Origin: Eubacterium sp.
GTDB lineage: Bacteria > Bacillota > Clostridia > Lachnospirales > Lachnospiraceae
Direction: 5' to 3'
NCBI GenBank assembly: GCA_022791495.1
Contig: JAAVZE010000007.1
Location: 1 to 41,637 of the forward strand
DNA length: 41,637 nt
This document shows, in pieces, positions 7,588 to 16,006 of the stretch. The translations under genes were made by a program, and so were the position numbers. Each line of letters starts with the position of its first letter. Positions within the stretch are counted from its first letter, which is position 1. The notes beneath the pieces are model-generated. The model saw nothing but the letters and a program-made list of their open reading frames with translations, made no database searches and was not told the origin of the DNA.

Positions 7588-8769
7588 ATGAAAATACAAG
7601 ACTTAAAGATGAAATTTGCAGAAATATTCGGAGAGGGAGATGAACCCTGTATTTACTTTGCACCAGGGCGAGTCAATCTTATCGGAGACCACACGGATTA
7701 CAACGGCGGACATGTATTTCCCTGCGCCCTGACGCTGGGAACTTATGCTCTGGCCCGCAGAAGACCGGACCGCCTTTTGAAACTATATTCGGAAAATTTC
7801 AGATCAAGAGGAGTATTTAATTCTTCGCTGGATGATATCGAATACTCGACGGAAGCAGAGTGGACCAATTATCCCAAAGGGATTATTTGGACCTTCGCCA
7901 AAAAAGGGTATCCTATAACGAATGGCATGGATATCTTTTTCTACGGTGACATTCCTGGCGGCGCAGGCTTATCTTCTTCTGCTGCCATCGAAGTAGTGAC
8001 CGGATTGGTTCTAAAAGATCTATTTGACCTTGAAGATGTTTCCATGGAAGAAATTGCTCTGATGGGCCAGTATTCAGAAAATCATTTTAACGGCATGAAT
8101 TGTGGTATCATGGATCAATTTACCTCTGCTATGGGAAAGGAAGGACATGCGATTTTTCTGGACACCAACACACTGGCATATGAACATGTGCCGGTTTCAC
8201 TGAAAAACATTTCCATTCTGATCACAAACAGCAAAGTAAAACACAGCCTGGTTTCCTCTGCCTACAATGACCGCCGCAAAGAATGTGAAAAAGGTCTTAA
8301 TCTGTTACAGAAAATGATCGATATCAATAGTCTTGGCGATCTGAATAATGAACAGTTTGAACGATACAAAATATTGATTTCAGATGAGACGCTTCAAAAA
8401 AGAGTAAAGCATGCCGTCTCTGAAAACCGACGCACCGTACATGCCCTGGATGCACTCCGGGCCGACGACATACAGGAATTCGGACGACTGATGAATAAAT
8501 CCCATCTCTCCCTGAGGGATGATTTTGAAGCTTCCTGTAATGAAGTGGATCTTCTTGTAAAGACAGCCTGGGAATTGCCCGGTGTGATCGGAAGCCGCAT
8601 GACTGGAGGCGGATTTGGCGGCTGCACCGTAAGTCTGGTAAAAAAACGAAACCGTAATTTGTTTAAAAGCAAGCTGACCGCTGTCTACCAGGAAGCTTTT
8701 GGCCTCCAGCCGGAGTTTTATGAAGTCGAGATCGGCAATGGTGCACAAAAATTAACGGATCCCGCTTGA
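7588..8769 (+). CDS. galK: Galactokinase
   Basis: It phosphorylates alpha-D-galactose at C1 with ATP, the entry step of the Leloir pathway, in the cytoplasm. The 393 residues carry the GHMP-kinase signatures in order: GRVNLIGDHTDYNGG near the N terminus, the ATP loop PGGAGLSSSAAIE near residue 125, and the C-terminal GSRMTGGGFGGCTVSL. Length is normal for the family. I start at the ATG at 7588 because GGAGG sits 6 bases upstream, whereas the ORF could also begin 24 bases earlier without a ribosome site. galE follows 244 bases downstream after a structured spacer; galT is not in the window. Confidence 0.96.
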   Translation: MKIQDLKMKFAEIFGEGDEPCIYFAPGRVNLIGDHTDYNGGHVFPCALTLGTYALARRRPDRLLKLYSENFRSRGVFNSSLDDIEYSTEAEWTNYPKGIIWTFAKKGYPITNGMDIFFYGDIPGGAGLSSSAAIEVVTGLVLKDLFDLEDVSMEEIALMGQYSENHFNGMNCGIMDQFTSAMGKEGHAIFLDTNTLAYEHVPVSLKNISILITNSKVKHSLVSSAYNDRRKECEKGLNLLQKMIDINSLGDLNNEQFERYKILISDETLQKRVKHAVSENRRTVHALDALRADDIQEFGRLMNKSHLSLRDDFEASCNEVDLLVKTAWELPGVIGSRMTGGGFGGCTVSLVKKRNRNLFKSKLTAVYQEAFGLQPEFYEVEIGNGAQKLTDPA

Positions 8770-8891
8770 CTACTCCCAGGCTCAATGGCATGAATCTGAA
8801 CTTGGTTATGGTGTATACTAACATTATCACTAGAACACCAGCCCAGTAGCACGAATTTGAATCCTGGAGCTAAACCAGAATGGAGAAGCTA

Positions 8892-8998
8892 GTGCGAAAA
8901 ATAAATTTTTTGCACGGCAATTTGTGTCAAGCCATAGCATGGCTTGACACAAAGTTGCTTTATGCGCAATAAAAGCCACGGAACTGAAGTTCCGCGCA
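8892..8998 (+). other. Three consecutive hairpins in the galK-galE spacer
   Basis: The spacer holds an 11-bp stem with one G-T pair (8892-8902 with 8905-8915, loop AA), a perfect 15-bp stem TTTGTGTCAAGCCAT/ATGGCTTGACACAAA (8921-8935 with 8939-8953, loop AGC), and a 7-bp stem CGGAACT/AGTTCCG (8979-8985 with 8988-8994) inside an outer TGCGC/GCGCA pairing (8963-8967 with 8994-8998, competing for one base). The last ends just before the galE ribosome site. None is followed by a clear U-tract, so these look like a processing, attenuation or stability element, not simple terminators. Confidence 0.6.
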
Positions 8999-9013
8999 GA
9001 AATGAGGATTTAT

Positions 9014-10033
9014 ATGAAGATATTAGTAACAGGAGGTGCCGGATATATCGGCAGCCACACCAGCGTCGAACTGCTGAACAACGGATATGAGACCGTCATT
9101 GTGGACAATCTGTACAACTCCAGCAGCAAAGCAGTAGAACGTATCGAAACTATCACAAACAAAAAACCCGTTTTTTATAAAGTAGATCTTTTAGACAAAG
9201 CTTCTTTGGACTCTGTCTTTGCAAAGGAAAGACCGGATGCAGTAATTCATTTTGCCGGACTAAAAGCAGTTGGGGAATCCGTGGAGAAGCCCATACAATA
9301 CTATCACAACAACCTGACTGGAACTTTAAATCTGGTGGACTGTATGAAAAATCATAAGGTGAAAAATATCATTTTTAGCTCATCTGCCACTGTCTATGGA
9401 GAGCCAGCATTTATTCCCATTACCGAGGAATGCCCGAAGGGATCTCCCACTAATCCTTATGGATGGACCAAATGGATGATTGAGCAGATCCTGACTGACC
9501 TTCATACCTCTGATCCGGAATGGAATGTCATTCTTCTCCGTTACTTTAACCCTATCGGTGCCCACGAAAGTGGTCTTATCGGCGAGGATCCAAAGGGAAT
9601 TCCAAATAATCTTGTACCTTATGTAGCCCAGGTTGCCATCGGAAAACGAGATTATCTGAGCGTCTTTGGAGACGATTACAATACCCATGACGGAACGGGT
9701 GTCAGAGATTATATCCACGTGATGGATCTCGCAGCTGGACATGTAAAGGCAGTCAGGAAGTTTTCTGAAAAATCAGAGGTTCGGACCTACAATCTGGGAA
9801 CCGGAAAAGGATATAGTGTTCTAGACATCGTCCATGCCTATGAAAAAGCCTGCGGCCACAGCATTCCCTACGAGATCAAACCAAGACGAGCTGGTGATGT
9901 GGACGCCTCGTATTCAGAGTGCAGCAAAGCAAAAAAAGAGCTGGGTTGGGAAGCAAAATATAGTGTGGATGACATGTGCGCCGATTCCTGGCGCTGGCAG
10001 AGCATGAATCCGGATGGCTATGGTCAAAATTAA
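9014..10033 (+). CDS. galE: UDP-glucose 4-epimerase
   Basis: It interconverts UDP-galactose and UDP-glucose with bound NAD, completing galactose entry and supplying UDP-galactose for surface glycans. The 339 residues begin with the Rossmann motif VTGGAGYIGSH, and contain the catalytic Ser/Tyr/Lys pattern (FSSSATVYGEP, then NPYGWTKWMIEQ) and the GalE-typical LRYFNPIGAHESGLIGEDP. I chose the ATG at 9014, where GAGG lies 6 bases upstream; the reading frame could begin 12 bases earlier but that start lacks a site. A hairpin-rich spacer precedes it and another long hairpin follows. Confidence 0.96.
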   Translation: MKILVTGGAGYIGSHTSVELLNNGYETVIVDNLYNSSSKAVERIETITNKKPVFYKVDLLDKASLDSVFAKERPDAVIHFAGLKAVGESVEKPIQYYHNNLTGTLNLVDCMKNHKVKNIIFSSSATVYGEPAFIPITEECPKGSPTNPYGWTKWMIEQILTDLHTSDPEWNVILLRYFNPIGAHESGLIGEDPKGIPNNLVPYVAQVAIGKRDYLSVFGDDYNTHDGTGVRDYIHVMDLAAGHVKAVRKFSEKSEVRTYNLGTGKGYSVLDIVHAYEKACGHSIPYEIKPRRAGDVDASYSECSKAKKELGWEAKYSVDDMCADSWRWQSMNPDGYGQN

Positions 10034-10066
10034 ATTATATTTAATGTTTTAGATATATTTCACTTG

Positions 10067-10106
10067 CAAAGGCACCAATTTGAACAAGGTTTAAATGGTG
10101 CCTTTG
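10067..10106 (+). terminator. Hairpin after galE
   Basis: CAAAGGCACCA (10067-10077) and TGGTGCCTTTG (10096-10106) form an 11-bp perfect stem that can extend by ATTT/AAAT with one bulged A. The expected U-tract is missing (GATGATAATAAA follows), so termination may be partial and the downstream secreted genes may be partly co-transcribed with galE. Confidence 0.5.
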
Positions 10107-10210
10107 ATGATAATAAATCACTAAAAAGCTCAAGATACATCATTGATGTTCCATTAAAATTTTGTTAAAATTATATTATCTATCATATTTTACAAGGAGG
10201 AAGATCGCTT

Positions 10211-10975
10211 ATGCAACGAAAAATGGGATGGGCTCTTTTAGCTCTGCTGCTTCTGGCTGGAATGCCGCTATTGTGTTCCAGAAGTATTCAGGCAGGCAAC
10301 ATCGCTGTAACGATAACTCCCAGCCAGTCAGATGGAACTGTGGCAGTTACCGTTTCGGATGCAGAATTAAAGGGAAAGGAAATATCTGTCATTTGTTACG
10401 CACCGGGAGCAACAGGCGCCTACAATGACCTGACAACCAACAAATCTTCGATTGTATACATGAACCAGTACACAGTGAATGGCACATTATCTTTTCACTT
10501 TAAGGTAAAAAAACAACTGGTTCCAGGAGTATATACCCTGGTTATCACATCGGAGAACGGGCAGACGACAAACCAGTTCCGCTTTATTCCTGAGGATGAA
10601 CCGGCTCCGGGGCAGACAGCAGGCCCCAATGGAAACACAACCAATCCGCCGGTTACGGGAAAACCTGTTACAACAAAGAAAAAAGTCCTGGCTGCGCCAA
10701 AAGGCGTCAAAGCAAAACCTTCCGGACGGAAAAAAGTAAAGGTCTCATGGAAAAAGGTGAAGGGCGCCAAAGGCTATCAGATCAGTGTGGCAACAAAGAA
10801 AAAAGGAAAGTATAAAGTGAAGCTGACCGTAAAAGGCGCATCAAAGAAAAAAGCAACACTGAAAAAGATGAAACGCGGTAAAGTGTATTACATTAAGGTG
10901 AGAGCATATCAGCTTAATGGGAAGAAGAAAACAGCTGGTAAATACTCCAAAATCGTTAAAGTAAAAGTCCGCTAA
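10211..10975 (+). CDS. Secreted protein with Lys-rich fibronectin type III-like domain
   Basis: The 254-residue protein opens with a signal peptide (MQRKMGWALLALLLLAGMPLL, likely cleaved after SIQA). Residues about 30-130 form a predicted beta domain of unknown family, a Pro/Thr/Gly linker covers about 132-160, and residues about 163-254 form a fibronectin type III-like domain (PKGVKAKPSGRKKVKVSWKK, then GYQISVATKKKG, YYIKVRAYQ, KYSKIVKVKVR) with an extraordinary Lys content. Such domains recur at the ends of exported Lachnospiraceae proteins and may bind anionic wall polymers (inference). AAGGAGG precedes the ATG by about 10 bases. It stands 30 bases upstream of the glycosidase gene and is probably in one transcript with it; it may be its accessory or anchoring protein. 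Confidence 0.75.
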   Translation: MQRKMGWALLALLLLAGMPLLCSRSIQAGNIAVTITPSQSDGTVAVTVSDAELKGKEISVICYAPGATGAYNDLTTNKSSIVYMNQYTVNGTLSFHFKVKKQLVPGVYTLVITSENGQTTNQFRFIPEDEPAPGQTAGPNGNTTNPPVTGKPVTTKKKVLAAPKGVKAKPSGRKKVKVSWKKVKGAKGYQISVATKKKGKYKVKLTVKGASKKKATLKKMKRGKVYYIKVRAYQLNGKKKTAGKYSKIVKVKVR

Positions 10976-11005
10976 TGGATCATTGAATTCGGAATGGAGG
11001 ATTGT

Positions 11006-14000
11006 ATGAAACGAATAACAAAACTTATTTTAGGGGGTGCAGTTCTGGGTGCTTTTTCTCTTGTGACCGCCTCTATGGTGCCATTGATGGGCGCCCGCGC
11101 AGAAGCGCCCGACTGGAAATATGGCCTGGGGGACGCACTGGGCTTCAACGAAAGTACATATGCAACCATTGAAAAGAGTACCAAAAGGGATTCCTGGCGG
11201 GAAGGCTCTGTGACCGCCAACGGTGAGATCGCATTTATTGAGAGTTGTGATCCCAATGAAGATGTATTTATTTTCAACAACACTAAAATCGTTACCGATG
11301 GGACAGATATCTATGAGACACCTAATATCAGTGATATTCTTGACAGCCAGAGAAAAGGCGCCGTCACCCGCACCAACACAAGCGATTTCCCCTGGACCAA
11401 CGCGGTAAATAAATACGCATCCAGCGTGTTTGGAACTTCCTGGGGAACCACCTGGTCCCGCCCCTATCAGCCAGCGAGCCAGTACCGTATCAAAAACAAC
11501 AGCTTCACAGAGGCAAACAAGGAAAACTATAACCGCTACACTAACTATGAGACAGGTGAAGTGGGCGCTCAGTGGAAGGATGCGGAAGGAAATGAGTGGA
11601 ACCGCCGTTCCTTCGCCTCCCGCAGTGACGACGTGATCGTTACCTATATCGAGGCACCAGACAATCAGGATCTGGATATCACACTGAGCATAGACCATAT
11701 GGTGGAAATGAGAAACCAGGGATCGGTAAATCCAAGGCCCGACTCGGATTACATCGTCACTCAGGACGATAATGGCTATACCATGGGTATGGTGGGCAAG
11801 TACCCAGACCAGTACCGAAAGGGTTCTAAGAACCGCACAAAGACACTGTTTTCCAATGGCGGCTGGGGTTCTGCAACAAGAATTGTCACAGACGGAACCA
11901 TCGATTATCAGGCAGATAAACGCACGCTTACCAATATGAACGGATTTGGCTCCGGCACGATCTCCAATGCCAACGATCCAAAAATCACCATCACTGGTAC
12001 AAAATCCGTTATGCTGATCACGAAGGTAGACCGCCAGGACGACGGCTGCAATACGGTACAGGACGTGAAAGAACAGCTCTATGACCGCCTGGTCAGCGAA
12101 ATCGATGCTGTCACAGCAAAATACGAAGTAAAAAGCACAGAAGAATCCTATAAAAAATTACTGGATCCTCATGCAAAGATCCACGGTGGAATGTTTGACA
12201 ACGTCCGCATCAGCCTTTGCCAGACGGAGGACGAAAAAGCCGACCGGAAGCTGACAAATAAAGAGCTGATCAGCAAGCAGAATGCCAATAAGTCAGAGAT
12301 AAACAAAGCATTTCTGGAGAGGATCTACAACAATGGCCGCTTTGGACTGATCTGCGCCAGCGGATACCATACAACCAGACTCGGTGCCATCTGGACAGGT
12401 GCCTGGAAGCCGGACTGGAGCGGAGACTTTACACTGGATGCCAACACGAACCTTCAGGTCTCCGGAATGAACACAGGAAATATGGTGGGTGCCAGTGAGG
12501 GATACATCAATTTCATCGTCCGTATGGTAGCAGACTGGGAGACGGATGCACAAAACGTCTACGGAATGACCGATGCAATCAAAGCACCTCCCCGTGTAGA
12601 CGGAACCGGTCAGGCCGGAAGCTACCACTTTATCGACGGGTATCCCCATCTCTATGTAAACGGTATTACAGACTGGCTCATTATCCCGATCTTTGAATAC
12701 TGGCAGTGCTATGGAGACCAGGAGATTCCGCTGGGCAAGGATATCGACCTGGAGAGGAATCAGCACGTACTGGACTGGTCAGACGAAGATGTAGCGCGGA
12801 TCCGCAGTACAGGGAAAATGAAGCTGGTGGAGGACATACTGTATCCGATGCTTGACAAGACGATGAACTTCTGGCTTCAGTATGTAGACGAGCGCTATTA
12901 TACAGACGGAAGCGGAAATATTCATCTCGATGACGGAACCACATTGTCTGAGGCTGTCGCTGCCGGTGACACAGCCGCAAAATACCTCTACTCACCAGGA
13001 TATTCCCCGGAAAACTCCCCAGAGGGAGCCGCTGACAATTCCATCTATGCCCTGACCTACAATACGACAATGGATATATCAGCCACACACGATACCTTAT
13101 TTATGGCAAGAGCGATTCTGGATGTGGTGAAACCTTCAGATGCGGCTGACAAGTTAATGAGATGGAATACCTTTGAGAGCAGAATTCCAGAATATTTATA
13201 CGCCGACACAGGAGAGCTGAAAGAATGGGCAACGGAAAACCTCGGTGAAAAGCACCGTCACAGGCACGTCAGCCATGCCTACCCGGCGTGGCCCGGCTAC
13301 GAGTCCCAGACAGACGACAATCTGCGTGACGGTATACTAAAAGCGATGGCTTTCCGCTCCGCGGCATATGGCGGAAAAGAGGCTTCTGAATCCCATGGTC
13401 CTACCCATAAAGCACTGGTTGCCGCACGTTTGAAGGATTCGGAAAGTCTGGATTCTGTACTGCGGTATCTGATGACGAGCAATTATCAGTACAGTTCCAT
13501 GATGACCTCTCACAATGACAACCACAGTTCCACCTATTGTACCGATTCTGCCTTTGGAATCATGGGAGCTGTCAACGAATCCCTGCTCTACTCAAACACC
13601 GGAGAGATGGAAGTTCTCCCTGCACTGTTAGATTCTATGGGAAGCGGGAGCATCACCGGTCTGAGAGCCAGATGCAACGCAGAGGTAAACAACATTTCCT
13701 GGGATATTGCTGCCAAAAAGGTTTCTGTCACCGTAACATCCGACCAGGAACATAACAAAATCGCCCTTTCCTGCGGTCCTTCCTGGAATGAAGCAAAGAT
13801 AAATGGAGTAAAACAGGTGATTCGTTATACTCCACAGGATAAAGCTTACATTCTGCTTGAAGTGAATAAAAACGAATCTGTAACTGCAGAATTTACCCTG
13901 GGCGATCAGATCCGCATTTCCACTTCAGCCAATACGGATCAGAGAGTTTATGCCGGCGACAGTCTCGAATTTACAGCAGACTATACTTCCCTTTCTGGAG

Positions 14001-14494
14001 AGGCTGGCACCCTTTCCTGGCATGTAACAGATGCCATCAATAACCAGAAACTAGAGGACGTCAACGTTTCCCCTGAGGGAAAATTCACGGTGCCGGAAAG
14101 TGCAAAGGGCCGGATGCTGAAAATATCTGCCACCTCACCCGACGGAACTGCTGTGTCCAACGAGATCATTATTCATGTTTCTGCAAACTCCACCGGATCA
14201 TCGGATGTGGAAGAAGCATTTATGGCATATGCCGGATTGGAAAGAGGTCACATTGGAATTTACCTGTCAAACAACGGCCAAAATAAGAAAATCCGGGCAG
14301 TCTGGACGGCCTATGATTCCTCTGGAGCTATGATAGATCTGTCAGAACAAATCATCGAACTGGGAGCAAACGAGTACAAAACACTTTCCATCCCAGCCCA
14401 GTGGAATAACGACATACACCAGTCTTCTGTATTCCTGTGGGATGCGGACAGTTTAGTGCCATACATGCCACAGATACCGATTACTGTCGGCTAA
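11006..14494 (+). CDS. Secreted GH95-like glycoside hydrolase (alpha-L-fucosidase/galactosidase family) with Ig-like tail
   Basis: The 1162-residue protein has a signal peptide (MKRITKLILGGAVLGAFSLV, cleavage near ARAEA). The start at 11006 is set by GGAGG 5 bases upstream. An N-terminal beta-rich region leads into an (alpha/alpha)6-barrel with GH95 landmarks: the Asn pair of ANTNLQ (480/482), SPEN (Glu669, candidate acid), LKEW followed by HRHRHVSHAYPAWPG, and CTDSAFG (Asp847), then LPALLDSM and GLRARCNAEV. GH95 enzymes release alpha-1,2-linked L-fucose or L-galactose by inversion. The typical DGNFG sequence is altered to TDSAFG, so specificity is uncertain. Residues about 970-1065 look Ig-like and a further beta domain ends the protein. 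It probably trims mucin, milk or plant glycans outside the cell; gal genes lie just upstream. Confidence 0.75.
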   Translation: MKRITKLILGGAVLGAFSLVTASMVPLMGARAEAPDWKYGLGDALGFNESTYATIEKSTKRDSWREGSVTANGEIAFIESCDPNEDVFIFNNTKIVTDGTDIYETPNISDILDSQRKGAVTRTNTSDFPWTNAVNKYASSVFGTSWGTTWSRPYQPASQYRIKNNSFTEANKENYNRYTNYETGEVGAQWKDAEGNEWNRRSFASRSDDVIVTYIEAPDNQDLDITLSIDHMVEMRNQGSVNPRPDSDYIVTQDDNGYTMGMVGKYPDQYRKGSKNRTKTLFSNGGWGSATRIVTDGTIDYQADKRTLTNMNGFGSGTISNANDPKITITGTKSVMLITKVDRQDDGCNTVQDVKEQLYDRLVSEIDAVTAKYEVKSTEESYKKLLDPHAKIHGGMFDNVRISLCQTEDEKADRKLTNKELISKQNANKSEINKAFLERIYNNGRFGLICASGYHTTRLGAIWTGAWKPDWSGDFTLDANTNLQVSGMNTGNMVGASEGYINFIVRMVADWETDAQNVYGMTDAIKAPPRVDGTGQAGSYHFIDGYPHLYVNGITDWLIIPIFEYWQCYGDQEIPLGKDIDLERNQHVLDWSDEDVARIRSTGKMKLVEDILYPMLDKTMNFWLQYVDERYYTDGSGNIHLDDGTTLSEAVAAGDTAAKYLYSPGYSPENSPEGAADNSIYALTYNTTMDISATHDTLFMARAILDVVKPSDAADKLMRWNTFESRIPEYLYADTGELKEWATENLGEKHRHRHVSHAYPAWPGYESQTDDNLRDGILKAMAFRSAAYGGKEASESHGPTHKALVAARLKDSESLDSVLRYLMTSNYQYSSMMTSHNDNHSSTYCTDSAFGIMGAVNESLLYSNTGEMEVLPALLDSMGSGSITGLRARCNAEVNNISWDIAAKKVSVTVTSDQEHNKIALSCGPSWNEAKINGVKQVIRYTPQDKAYILLEVNKNESVTAEFTLGDQIRISTSANTDQRVYAGDSLEFTADYTSLSGEAGTLSWHVTDAINNQKLEDVNVSPEGKFTVPESAKGRMLKISATSPDGTAVSNEIIIHVSANSTGSSDVEEAFMAYAGLERGHIGIYLSNNGQNKKIRAVWTAYDSSGAMIDLSEQIIELGANEYKTLSIPAQWNNDIHQSSVFLWDADSLVPYMPQIPITVG

Positions 14495-14521
14495 TCATCA
14501 AACAATACGGTAGATTTAAAA

Positions 14522-14560
14522 ATGCTATGCAGTGGTTTTCTCACCTGCATAGCATTTTTT
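14522..14560 (+). terminator. Rho-independent terminator after the GH95-like gene
   Basis: ATGCTATGCAG (14522-14532) pairs perfectly with CTGCATAGCAT (14545-14555) and is followed by an uninterrupted T-tract through 14560. It starts 28 bases after the stop codon and closes the gal/secreted-protein cluster. Confidence 0.9.
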
Positions 14561-14563
14561 CCC

Positions 14564-14592
14564 TTCACGCATGACAAATAATTACATATTAT
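14564..14592 (+). promoter_or_regulatory. Candidate promoter of the sod gene
   Basis: TTCACG (14564-14569), a 17-base spacer and TATTAT (14587-14592) lie between the upstream terminator and the sod start codon, giving a leader of about 25 bases. Confidence 0.45.
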
Positions 14593-14621
14593 ATGAATAA
14601 AAGACAAAACAGAGGAATAAC

Positions 14622-15125
14622 ATGTACGACTGTAAGTATATTGGAAAAATCCTTCAGCAGGCATCTCCTCAGGCAACTGCCAGCATCACAGGCTCTAAAA
14701 AGGCAAAAAATCTGAGAGGAAGAGTCGCCTTTTATGATATTGGAAATGCTGTTCTGGTTTCCACCTCCCTTACCGGGATCCCATACCGAAACGGCTACTG
14801 CCAGTATCCGGTTCTGGGGCTGCATATCCACGAAGGCCGCTCCTGCAGTGGCAATAGAGAAGATCCCTTTGCCGATGCGGGCAGCCATTTTAATCCCCAT
14901 AACTGTCCGCACCCAAACCATGCCGGCGATCTTCCGCCTGTCTTTGTGAATGAGGGCATGGCATGGAGCGCTGTCATTCTCACAAAATTCACAATAAAAG
15001 AAATTCTTGGAAGAGTGGTCATTCTTCATTCTATGGCAGATGATTTTCACAGCCAGCCTTCCGGAAACTCCGGAGAAAAGATCGCCTGTGGTATCATCCG
15101 CAGAAACTCTCCCAAAGCGCCATGA
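14622..15125 (+). CDS. Cu/Zn superoxide dismutase family protein, no signal peptide
   Basis: The 167 residues align with the copper/zinc superoxide dismutase fold: LGLHIHE (two copper His), GSHFNP (first zinc-site His), later His residues and HAGD (zinc His and Asp), RVVILHSMADDF (last copper His), and a Cys pair (GRSCSG and IACGIIRR) placed like the family's disulfide. All metal-ligand positions seem filled, but the zinc loop between HFNP and HAGD is about five residues shorter than usual. No signal peptide or lipobox is present, unlike most bacterial SodC, so it would stay in the cytoplasm. GAGGA lies 5 bases before the ATG. It sits alone between two terminators. Activity may be dismutase or a metal-binding role; an obligate anaerobe carrying a cytosolic form is uncommon. 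Confidence 0.8.
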   Translation: MYDCKYIGKILQQASPQATASITGSKKAKNLRGRVAFYDIGNAVLVSTSLTGIPYRNGYCQYPVLGLHIHEGRSCSGNREDPFADAGSHFNPHNCPHPNHAGDLPPVFVNEGMAWSAVILTKFTIKEILGRVVILHSMADDFHSQPSGNSGEKIACGIIRRNSPKAP

Positions 15126-15192
15126 TAAAGCCGGTTTTCCTGGTATTTGCATTTGCCTGCCGGATTTTAATTATGTTTCGTCCTGTCTGACA

Positions 15193-15242
15193 CAGGCGGC
15201 TTAGGTTTGAGAAGAATTCAAACCCGCGCCGCCTGATTTTTT
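15193..15242. terminator. Terminator between convergent genes
   Basis: CAGGCGGC (15193-15200) pairs with GCCGCCTG (15228-15235), with an inner GGTTTGA/TCAAACC stem; TTTTTT follows at 15237-15242 on the plus strand. It ends the sod transcript and lies between sod and the minus-strand gene ending at 15261. Confidence 0.8.
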
Positions 15243-15260
15243 GCTGCTATTAATAAAAGC

Positions 15261-15842
15261 TTAAAATATAATGTTTCCTCCTCCCATCTGGCCAAGGGCA
15301 AAAAATTCTGCCGCCGGGCACGGCCCTACATATCGTTTTCCAGTCTCCAGGAATTCTGTGTAAGCCTCTCTGTGCAATGCCCGTTTCTCGTAATAGATCT
15401 CCATTTTTTTCTTTCTTAACAGAATCTTCATCATTTGATCTTTTCGTTCCTTCCGACGCTCTCTGGCTCGCTGTATACTGAACTCCAGCTGCGCCCCCAC
15501 ATCGCTCTTTTCCCTTAACACCTCATAGCGCATACTCTCCAGAACCATTTTCTCGCAATCTGGATCGCTTTTCATCTCCACCAGGGCAAGATCACTGAAA
15601 TCTACCGAAAGCAGCATAGAGTATTCTGGCAAAAAAGGAAACATCTTTCTGATCTTTTCCTGAATGTATTCCCGGTATTCCTCCAGTGTCATCTCTTTCG
15701 GATCCTTTTTTGCTGCTGCCGCTCTGATCTGCGCTTTGAATCCATCTGGCCTGTCCAGAGCCTTCTCATTTCCAGTCTCTTTTTTTCTGATCTCAATGCT
15801 TCTATTGTGCGCCGCATATTCAGCCAATATCGAATTTTGCAT
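15261..15842 (-). CDS. Charged, mostly helical protein of unknown function
   Basis: I do not recognise this 193-residue protein. Its start is well supported (GGGAGGAGCACA before the ATG). The N terminus (MQNSILAEYAAHNRSIEI) is followed by a Lys/Arg/Glu-rich helix, a segment with TLEEYREYIQEKIRKMFPF, and a second long basic coiled-coil stretch (about residues 115-165, with many RKK triplets). The C terminus ends in Gly-rich MGGGNIIF. There is no signal peptide or membrane segment. Several Lachnospiraceae carry short proteins with similar SILAEYAA starts, from memory; they may belong to a domain of unknown function. It appears to be transcribed alone between terminators. Confidence 0.65.
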   Translation of the reverse strand: MQNSILAEYAAHNRSIEIRKKETGNEKALDRPDGFKAQIRAAAAKKDPKEMTLEEYREYIQEKIRKMFPFLPEYSMLLSVDFSDLALVEMKSDPDCEKMVLESMRYEVLREKSDVGAQLEFSIQRARERRKERKDQMMKILLRKKKMEIYYEKRALHREAYTEFLETGKRYVGPCPAAEFFALGQMGGGNIIF

Positions 15843-15899
15843 TGTGCTCCTCCCTCTTTCAAATTACATTTAACTTCTTTCTGTACATTTCCATAAACG

Positions 15900-15958
15900 G
15901 AAAAAGGACAGCGCTTTCCAATCAATCTTTTTCAATCCATTGAAAACACACTGTCCTT
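15900..15958 (-). terminator. Terminator of the 1-phosphofructokinase operon
   Basis: Read on the minus strand AAGGACAG (15951-15958) pairs with CTGTCCTT (15904-15911) and runs into a T-tract. The loop contains a second stem, TTTTCAAT/ATTGAAAA (15929-15936 with 15939-15946), so the structure is a stem closed around a small hairpin. Confidence 0.6.
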
Positions 15959-16006
15959 AGTCACTATGGCTTTGTATTATATATATCGGAAACTGTTACA
16001 AAAAAA

